Shown one piece after another: positions 1 through 9,500 of a stretch of DNA of 64,000 nt (position 1 is its first letter; each line of letters begins with the position of its first letter). The notes beneath the pieces are model-generated. The model saw only the letters and a program-made list of their open reading frames with translations, did no database searches and had not been told where the DNA came from. The stretch is from Tiliqua scincoides. Its lineage: Eukaryota > Chordata > Lepidosauria > Squamata > Scincidae. The stretch covers positions 220,728,596 through 220,792,595 of the forward strand of contig NC_089824.1 in NCBI RefSeq assembly GCF_035046505.1. The letters are read 5' to 3'. Position numbers and translations under genes: made by a program.

Positions 1-722
1 GTGGTGGACAGGTCGATGAAAGTGTCGACGCAATGTGCGGCGGCAGTGAAGAAGGCCAATTCTATGCTTGGGATAATCAGAAAAGGTATTGAGAACAAGA
101 CGGCTAATATAATGCCGTTGTACAAATCGATGGTAAGGCCATACCTGGAGTCCAGTTCTGGTCACCACATCTCAAAAAGGATATAGTGGAAATGGAAAAG
201 GTGCAGAAGAGAGCAACCAAAATGATTATTAGGCTGGCCACCTCCCTTATGAGGAAAGGATATAGCATTTGGGGTTTTTCAGTCTAGAAAAGAGGCGCCT
301 GAGGGGGGACATGATGAGACATACAGAATTATGTAGGGGATGGACAGAGTGGATAGAGACACTCTTTTCCCTCTCGCATAGCACCAGAACCAGGGGGCAT
401 ACACTAAAGTTGAGTGTTGGGAGAGTTAGTACAGACAAAACAAAATATTTCTTTACCCAGTGTGTAATTAGTCTGTGGGACTCCTTGCCACAGGGAGTAG
501 TGATGGCATCTTGCCTGGATGCCTTTAAGAGGGGATTGGACAGATTTCTGGAGGAAAAGTTCATCATGGGTTACAAGTCATGGTAGGTATGTGCAAGGTA
601 GAGGTAGGCTGCCTCTGATTGCCAGATGCAGGGGAGGGCATCAGAACACAAGTTGTGTCTGTTGTCTTGTGTGCTCTCTGAAGCATTTGGTGGGCCACTG
701 TGAGATACAGGAAGCTGGACTA
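1..722 (+). mobile_element. CR1-type LINE, 3' part (left piece of an interrupted copy)
   Basis: The plus strand encodes the end of the reverse transcriptase ORF (VVDRSMKVSTQCAAAVKKAN, ENKTANI.MPLYKSMVRP, then a degraded C-terminus) followed by the 3' region with GCCACTGTGAGATACAGG. It has frameshifts and stops. The copy breaks at AGCTGGACTA (722) and resumes at 3224, where a minus-strand CR1 has landed. It may extend off the left edge. Confidence 0.88.
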
Positions 723-3223
723 AGAACATAAGAACAGCCCCACTGGATCAGGCCATAGGCCCATCTAGTCCAGCTTCCTGTATCTCACAGGGGCCCACCA
801 AATGCCCCAGGGAGCACACCAGATAACAAGAGACCTCATCCTGGTGCCCTCCCTTGCATCTGGCATTCTGACATAACCCATTTCTAAAATCAGGAGGTTG
901 CGTATACACATCATGGCTTGTACCCTGTAATGGATTTTTCCTCCAGAAACTTGTCCAATCTCCTTTTAAAGGCGTCTAGGCTAGACGCCATCACCACATC
1001 CTGTGGCAAGGAGTTCCACAGACTGACCACACGCTGAGTAAAGAAATATTTTCTTTTGTCTGTCCTAACCCGCCCAACACTCAATTTTAGTGGATGTCCC
1101 CTGGTTCTGGTATTATGTGAGAGTGTAAAGAGCATCTCCCTATCCACTCTGTCCATCCCCTGCATCATTTTGTATGTCTCAATCATGCCCCCCTCAGGCA
1201 TCTCTTTTCTAGGCTGAAGAGGCCCAAACGCCGCAGCCTTTCCTCATAAGGAAGGTGCCCCAGCCCCGTAATCATCTTAGTCGCTCTCTTTTGCACCTTT
1301 TCCATTTCCACTATGTCTTTTTTGAGATGCGGCGACCAGAACTGGACACAATACTCCAGGTGTGGCCTTACCATAGATTTGTACAACGGCATTATAATAC
1401 TAGCCGTTTTGTTCTCAATACCCTTCCTAATGATCCCAAGCATAGAATTGGCCTTCTTCACTGCCGCCGCACATTGGGTCGACACTTTCATCGACCTGTC
1501 CACCACCACCCCAAGATGTCTCTCCTGATCTGTCACAGACAGCTCAGAACCCATCAGCCTATATCTAAAGTTTTGATTTTTTGCCCCAATGTGCATCGCT
1601 TTACACTTACTGACATTGAAGCGCATCTGCCATTTTGCTGCCCATTCTGCCAGTCTGGAGAGATCCTTCTGGAGCTCCTCAAATCACTTCTGGTCTTCAC
1701 CACTCGGAAAAGTTTGGTGTCGTCTGCAAACTTAGCCACTTCACTGCTCAACCCTGTCTCCAGGTCATTTATGGAGAGGTTGAAAAGCACCGGTCCCAGG
1801 ACAGATCCTTGGGGCACACCACTTTTCACCTCTCTCCATTGTGAAAATTGCCCATTGACACCCACTCTCTGCTTCCTGGCCTCCAACCAGTTCTCAATCC
1901 ATGAGAGGACCTGTCCTCTAATTCCCTGACTGTGGAGTTTTTTCAGTAGCCTTTGGTGAGGGACCGTGTCAAACGCCTTCTGAAAGTCCAGATATATAAT
2001 GTCCACGGGTTCTCCCACATCCACATGCCTGTTGACCTTTTCAAAGAATTCTATAAGGTTCGTGAGGCAAGACTTACCCTTACAGAAGCCATGCTGACTC
2101 TCCCTCAGCAAGGCCTGTTCGTCTATGTGTTTTGAGATCCTATCTTTGATGAGGCATTCCACCATCTTACCCGGTATGGATGTTAGGCTGACCGGCCTAT
2201 AGTTTCCCGGGTCCCCCCTCTTTCTCTTTTTAAAAATAGGCGTGACATTTGCTATCCTCCAATCTTCTGGCACCGTGGCCATTTTGAGGGACAAGTTGCA
2301 TACCTTAGTCAAGAGATCTGCAACTTCATTCTTCAATTCCTTAATAACTCTTGGGTGGATGCCATCAGGGCCCGGTGACTTATTGATCTTTAATTTATCA
2401 ATGAGGTCTGAAACATCTTCTCTTTTAACCTCTATCTGACTTAACTCCTCGGTCAGGAGGGGCCGTTCGGGCAGCGGTATCTGCCAGAGGCCTTCTGCCA
2501 TGAAGACAGATACAAAGAACTCATTTAATTTCTCTGCCATCTCTAAGTCTCCTTTTATCTCCCCTTTCCCTCCCTCACCATCCAGAGGGCCAACTGCTTC
2601 TCTGGCGGGTTTCCTGCTTCTAACGTATTTGAAGAAGCTTTAATTGTTCCCCTTAATGTTGCTGGCCATGCGTTCCTCATAGTCTCATTTGGCCTCCCAT
2701 ATCACCTTCTTACATTTCTTTTGCCACAGTTTATGTTTCTTTTTATTCTCCTCATTAGGGCAAGACTTCCATTTATGGAAGGAAGCTTCCTTGCCCTTCA
2801 CAGCCTCTCTGACTTGGCTGGTTAGCCATGCGGGCGCTCTCCTGGATTTAGTGGAACCCTTCTTTCTTTGCAGTATACACCTCTGCTGGGCCTCTATTAC
2901 TGTTGTTTTAAGCAGCCTCCATGCACTCTGGAGAGACTGGACTCTTTTTACCCTCCCTTTCAAGCTCCTTCTAACCAGCCTCCTCATTTGGGGGAAGTCT
3001 GCCCGTCGGAAGTCAAGGGTTTTTGTTAGAGATTTGCCTGGTATTCTTCCCCCAACGTGCATGTCAAAACGGATCGCAGCATGATCGCTGTTCCCCAATG
3101 GCTCAGTAACGTTTACATCTCTAACCAGGTCCTGCATACCGCACAATATTAAATCCAGAGTCACTTGTCCTCTGGTGGGCTCCGTGACTAGCTGCTCTAA
3201 GCCACAGTCATTTAGCACGTCAA
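723..3223 (-). mobile_element. CR1-type LINE, 5'-truncated copy of about 2.5 kb
   Basis: It reads on the minus strand from the end of the endonuclease domain (LNDCGLEQLVTEPTRGQV, SDHAAIRFDMHVG) through the RT ([23 protein letters not shown]) to the 3' tail at 723. The ORF is broken. One stop replaces Lys in GNNKSFFKYV near 2641, another replaces Arg in EAKRDYEE near 2684 (CGA to TGA), and frameshifts follow RSDLRSSRR and in the C-terminus. The tail is built from the 8-mer ACATAAGA, as in CR1. It is inserted in the plus-strand copy, and GACTA occurs on both sides (718-722, 3224-3228). Confidence 0.92.
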
Positions 3224-3265
3224 GACTAGATGGGCCTTTGACCTGATCCAGGGACTCTTATTATG
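3224..3265 (+). mobile_element. CR1-type LINE, last bases of the interrupted plus-strand copy
   Basis: ACTAGATGGGCC, TGATCCAGGG and a TTATGTTATG-like tail continue the copy that stops at 722. The match places the minus-strand copy between them as a later insertion. Confidence 0.85.
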
Positions 3266-3381
3266 TTATGTAGAAAAGGGGCAATGTTGTGTCTATAGTT
3301 TCCAAATGTTTGTCCCTGGGGCACCTTGAGTAGGCAGCAGAGTTTGTTTTCAGGTGGCTGTTTTGCTTCTTCTACACACAG

Positions 3382-3526
3382 AGATGCTGATGAAGATGAG
3401 GTCTTTCCTGAGGCCCTTGAGAGTGTATGGAGAGTCTATAGAGAGCACAGACTTCCCCTACCCTGGCAGCAGCCTGCATATCTCCCAGAAATCCCAGAGA
3501 GACTCAAAACCCAAGTTGGAGATCAG
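3382..3526 (+). CDS. HELZ2: HELZ2 exon, region after helicase motif Ia
   Basis: The exon follows an AG acceptor (ACACAG) and ends before a GTATGG donor. It reads EMLMKMRSFLRPLRVYGES and onward to ...KPKLEIR, with a two-base leftover codon that the next exon completes as Arg. The LRPLRVY segment matches the region following motif Ia in HELZ2. A second acceptor is possible at 3353 (TTTTCAG), which would add 28 bases in the same frame (reading VAVLLLLHT). I prefer 3382 because the added residues do not look like the family. This is the first exon of the gene visible in the window. Confidence 0.8.
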
Positions 3527-6500
3527 GTATGGATTGAACCATTTTCTTGCTAGATTAGACACAAGAGTTTTTGTCCATATTTGATTTGAAGGATTAATTG
3601 GGTTATCTGTCTAGATTGGGGCTATGTTGCACTTTCAATGGATAACAACTTTGTTCTTATCCATTCGTTCTGGGGTCTTTTAGACAAAATGCTTAGCCCA
3701 GATTTGGTGTGACTAGAATGAACCCACTAGGGTTGATTGGAAACTCCCCAACCATATTCTCCAGGCTGTGAAATATTGGAGAAAATGGAGGAGGATTCCC
3801 TTGTTTGGTGGGCAACCCCATGAAAGTTAATGGCTTTTGGAGGGGGCCTTTGGGGGGCTTCCATAAGGGATGGTAGCAGCCTTGTCTTCTGTTCAATTTG
3901 AAAAGCCACTCTTTTTGAGAGCTGTGATGGCAGCATGATGCCCTGGTGCCCTCTGGGACAGAAAATGGTGCCCACCCTCCACTGAGCATTGTCAGATGTA
4001 CTTGTTCTGCTGCTTCTCTTAGAAGGATGGCCTTTCACATTTCAAGAAAGCAAAGTTCACTCTCATCCTCTCAAGCTCCCACCCAAAAATTGGCAGTGCT
4101 TTCATCAGTTTGTAGGGCTGTTTTCAGTTCTAGCCACCTGAAACCAGAAGGAAGAGCCTCTGGAAATTGAATCAGTTGCTGGTTGAAAATTAATAACTGA
4201 ACACTAGCTTGGAAGGAACCTGGGGCTTGTGCATTCTGTCCCTCCCTTCGTGTGCTTGGCTTAATTGACTTGTTCCTGATTTGTTGGTTGTTACATCTCC
4301 TCTGGCAAGCTCTGGATGACACTTGCCCTGAAGCCCTAATTTGAAGTTGTCTCGCACTGATGGTTTCCAAGGCAAGCAGAAACCATAGTTGGCCAGTCAG
4401 ACTGTAATGGTAAACAAAGAAACTGAATGAGCTGAATGGGTTCTGAGTTGTCTGTGACAGATTAGGAGAGAGATCTTGGGGTGGTGGTGGACAGATTGAT
4501 GAAAGTGTCGACCCAATGTGTGGCGGCAGTGAAGAAGGCCAATTCTATGCTTGGGATCATTAGGAAGGGTATTGAGAACAAAACGGCTAATATTATAATG
4601 CCATTGTACAAATCTATGGTAAGGCCACACCTGGAGTATTGTGTCCAGTTCTGGTCGCCGCATCTCAAAAAAGACATAGTGGAAATGGAAAAGGTGCAAA
4701 AGAGAGCGACTAAGATGATTATGGGGCTGGGGCACCTTCCTTATGAGGAAAGGCTGCGGTGTTTGGGCCTCTTCAGCCTAGAAAAGAGACGCCTGGGGGG
4801 GGCATGATTGAGACATACAAAATGATGCAGGGGATGGACAGAGTGGATAGGGAGATGCTCTTTACACTCTCACATAACACCAGAACCAGGGGACATCCAC
4901 TAAAATTGAGTGTTGGGCGGGTTAGGACAGACAAAAGAAAATATTTCTTTACTCAGCGTGTGGTCGGTCTGTGGAACTCTTTGCCACAGGATGTGGTGCT
5001 GGCGTCTAGCCTAGACGCCTTTAAAAGGGGATTGGATAAGTTTCTGGAGAAAAAATCCATTATGGGGTGCAAGCCATGATGTGTATGCGCAACCTCCTGA
5101 TTTTAGAAATGGGTTATGTCAGAATGCCAGATGCAAGGGAGGGCACCAGGATGAGGTCTCTTGTTATCTGGTGTGCTCCCTGGGGCATTTGGTGGGCCGC
5201 TGTGAGATACAGGAAGCTGGACTAGATGGGCCTATGGCCTGATCCAGTGGGGCTCTTCTTATGTTCTTATGTTAGCTGATCGCGCAAGGGGAGGGTGTGA
5301 GTTGGAGGCTTCTTCTAGAAGTACCAGACTGGCTTTGCAGGCCCACTGAACTGTTGCCTCTGAGAAGTGTGCAGGGACTGAAAAGGGGATTTCCATAATC
5401 AGTAGGGCTGCCAGCTGTTTGGGCCCAATCCTGTGCTCCGGCAGCAGCACGAGGTACAGCAGCGCTGAAATGGCCGCCACTGTATCCTGCAGGGCCAGAG
5501 AAGCAGCCGGAGGTCTCCTCAAGGTAAGGGAACAGATGTTCCCTTACCCCGTGTAGAGCTCCGGCAGCCCTGATGGGTCTGCTCAGAGCTGCGCCAGCTA
5601 TTTAGGTGGTGTAGAACAGAGAAAGCTGTGTTAAGCTCTGAGGCTTGGAAGGGGGGATAGAATTTGGTGGCATCCTCTGCCACTATCCCTTCCTCCCTCT
5701 CAGGCCTAAGCCACATCCCTTGCCCAGGTCTGCCCCTTCTCCCACCCTGAAGAGCCTTCCCACCATGCGGGCAACTTATCATAGCACACTCCTCTTGTTC
5801 CTCCTGCTGGCACAGAGGCCCAGCAGCGCCTACACTGACTTCCCTGCCGATACCTCTCCCTGACCTGCTGCCTCAATGTGTCTTTATTGCATGTTTGCAA
5901 CCGCCATTGCCAGGGCAGCATGCTGGCCACTGGTAATGCCCCAGCATAGAATCGGGCTGTGAATCACCTGCCTTTTAACTGATCGATCAGTTGTATTTAC
6001 ATGCATTTCATGTTAGCAAAACCTCCATACTGGTCCCTTTTTGAGACACGAACGGAAGTGTGGCAACTTAAGGAACAAAAACTAATGGTTAAATAGAATG
6101 GCAAACACTACTTTCTTGTTCATCTCCTATTATGGTAACTCAAAAAACAAACAAGACAACAAGACTTTAACTCTCAGCATCATCAATTAAAATTGGTATT
6201 GGTTAGTCAGCGTAGGCACTAATTAATTGGCTGCTAAAACCTAAGGAAGCTTGGATACTTTCAATACTTCCAAAAATCCCTTTTGTTCCATAGGGATATA
6301 ACCTTGCACTACCGGATCAGGCAGCCGTCAAACCCTCACTGGCAAGAAATCTGTGCATTTGATGCACGTGTCAAGAATGGAGAAGAGATAACAGAGGATG
6401 AAGTTCAGAAGTGAGTGCAATATATATCAGAGCTTCCATGGGGCTGGATCAGGCATCATTCAAAGCCAGGATTAAAGCATGGTTTTGTGTGATAGTTCTG

Positions 6501-9500
6501 GGAAGCTATGCTCCCCCGTCCCTTCCACACACAAAGGGAGGAGTAATTCTGTTTCCTATTGTACTTCGTAATACCTGGATCAGCCATGATGTGTAAGCCA
6601 GTCAATCTTGGTTTGTTCTAACCATAGTTAGGGTATGATTTATTTTGAAAATTGTTGTTAGAATTAAACCAGGACTTGCCAGAAGTAGTTATTCCTCCCC
6701 TTGTGTGCAGAGAGGAGAGGGAGCATGTGTTCTTAGGACTAGGAGTGTCTTGTGAAACCATGGTTGAATTGTAATTTAATGGGATGCCTTGACACAATCC
6801 TTAGATGGCAAAGCCTTGTCACTACTTTGATCTCCATCCGTAGGAGATTTCAGAACAAATCAGAGATTTCAGACAAAAGAAAATATTTCTTTACTCAGCA
6901 TGTAGTTGGTCTGTGGAACTCCTTGCCACGTGATGTGGTGACGGCATCTGGCCTACATGCCTTTAAAAGGGGATTGGACAAGTTTCTGGAGGAAAAATCC
7001 ATTACGGGTTACAAGCCATGATGTGTATGCGCAACTTCCTGATTTCAGAAATGGGCTATGTCAGAATGCCAGATGCAAGGGAGGGCACCAGGATGCAGCT
7101 CTCTTGTTGTCTTGTGTGCTCCCTGGAGCATTTGGTGGGCCACTGTGAGATACAGGAAGCTGGACTAGATGGGCCTATGGCCTGATCCAGTGGGGCTGTT
7201 CTTATGTTCTTAACCCAGAATTCCAGTATGGATGGTACTAGCTACCATCTATATCCTCGGGGCAAATTATTTTTTCTACCCTAGTTCATTATCTGTAAAA
7301 ATGGACTATTAATCACAGGGCTAGTGACAAGGCTTGATATGGATTGTAAAATGTGTGCAGTTCTGCCAAAGCCCTCGAGGACAGGTGTGTAAACCAAATT
7401 GACGCAGCCCTGCCTGCTGTGTCCTGGGTTCTGTCCGGGTTCTGAGTGTTTCCATTGTGGCCTTGCAGGTACAAGCAGCTGCTAAGTCATGCCCGGGTAC
7501 ATGAGTTGAAGCGCCATGATGTCATCCTGTGCACGTGCTCTGCCTCCTGTGCCAGCGCCTTGACAGACAACCTGCACGTCAAGCAGGTGCTCATTGACGA
7601 ATGCGCCATGTCCACTGAGCCAGAGACCCTCATTCCTCTGGTGAATTATGAGAAACTGGAGAAGGTGAGTGAGCTGGTATGAGCTGATATAGATTCATCT
7701 TGTAGTAGGGTGTTTAGTCAGAGGAGTGGTTTGTTTTTAATAATGATCTGAAATTTGTAAAGCTTCTTCTGACCCTTCCCAAAGTACTGCTGAGCTCATT
7801 TCTGTCCAAGAGGCTTGCACTGTATCCAGTGCAGGATAGAGGCCAAAAGCGGTTCAGCCAGGGGCAAGGGGAAACTTTTCCCCTTACCCCTGGAAAAGGT
7901 GCCCTTTTCCTTATGGGACTACTCAGACTTGCACCACCTCTTGAGGTGGCACAAGTCCAAGGAGAGCAGAGAGACTTGAAGTTGCTCTGTTCTACCCAGG
8001 AATGGGGGTTGGGATCCAGCATAAGCGCTGGATCTGAGCCCCGCCTCCTGCTCCTCGCAGGGCTGCCCTCCAGGAACACATCCCTCCCGCCTCCTCCCTG
8101 CCCATCTCAGAAGCTTGCGTCAGTCCAAACGGGCTGACGCAAGCCTCGGAGAGGAAGCCAGATTGGAGGCTTATGTCAGCTTCTTCAGGCCGGCACTCCT
8201 CTGAGTGCCGGCCCTGCTTCCTCCCGAGGAGGTGCAAATGTGTCTTATGGCACATTTGTGACCCTCCTGGGCCGGCACAAGGGACTTGTGCCAGCCCAAG
8301 TCAAGGGCTGGATTGTGCCCTCTGTTCATCATCTTCTGAAGACTATCTTGATTTTTCCTGTGGAAGTTTGAAATGTTCTGCTGCTCTGTCTGGTTTTTAC
8401 TGTACTTCTATTGAGTCATTAAATATTCTCATAACCTTGCTTTTATCTGGCAGTAGCTGTTTTGGGCATTTTTTGTGTCAAAAATGGAAAGGCAGGATGC
8501 AAATATACCTATAATATAGGAACATTTAAATGACTGTAAATGAACAATAATAAACAAACCTTTTGACCTTGGGTAATCTGAGTTCTTAACTGGTTCAACT
8601 TCAGTAAAACGGGTACAACAGAACTGTCAGTCCTGCAGTGAATCATTGGATTGGGGCACATAATCTCAGAATATGTTGGGCAGGAGAGAAGCTGAGTGCT
8701 CACTCTTGTGTGTGGTTTTTTCTTCCAGGTTGTCTTATTGGGGGACCATAAGCAACTGAGGCCTGTGGTCAACAATGACTTGTGCAAGGCCTTGGGTATG
8801 GAGACATCACTTTTTGAGCGCTACAACCGTCAGGCTTTGATGTTAGACACCCAGTATCGAATGGTAAGAACTTAACTGTCTGAAAACAGAAGTTCTCAAA
8901 CTGGATCAATCTAAAGCTCCTACTTCACAAGTTGTTGTGAAGATAGAATGGTCCTCCCCAAGGTCATATATGTTATGATAAAACCAACTTGTTCACATAT
9001 ACTGCAGTTGTAAGACTAATGTATCAATTCAGTTGGATCTATGCCCTCTTGATTTTGCCTAATTTCTGTTGCATACAAAATTTTGGGGCATGGTGATGGT
9101 GGTATCTCCTGCACACATCTGTGACAATATTTTTTGCTTTTAAAAGAACATAGTATGCATGCTGTCATTAAACATACTGACCAGAACAAGCACAATTCTA
9201 AATTTCATCTAATCAGAACTGTATAACGAACCTGTGCAGATGTTTCCTTCTAGCGTAGAACTCCTATGAATATCTGAAAGTGTTGCATCAAATTTGAAGT
9301 CCCAGAGGTTAGGACATCTTGTGCGAGGAGATGGATGGATGTGTGTCATACCTGTGTTTCTGAGCTCCCTTAACCTGAGGGTAACTTGTGAGGACATCTT
9401 TCTTTTTGTCCCATTAGCACAAGGACATCTGTCAGTTCCCATCTGAGGCCTTTTATCACAGCAAACTGAAGACTTGCCCCAGCCTCATTCGCCGTCCCAG

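Noticed and set aside
1255-1929. 224-codon plus-strand ORF opposite the CR1 copy
   Set aside because: It is the antisense shadow of the CR1 reverse transcriptase; the same frame appears opposite other CR1 copies.
5645-5863. Short plus-strand ORF with a signal-peptide-like start (MRATYHSTLLLFLLLAQRP)
   Set aside because: It lies inside a repeat related to 44218-44392, has no flanking exon structure and stops soon after. Such hydrophobic stretches arise by chance in C/T-rich DNA.
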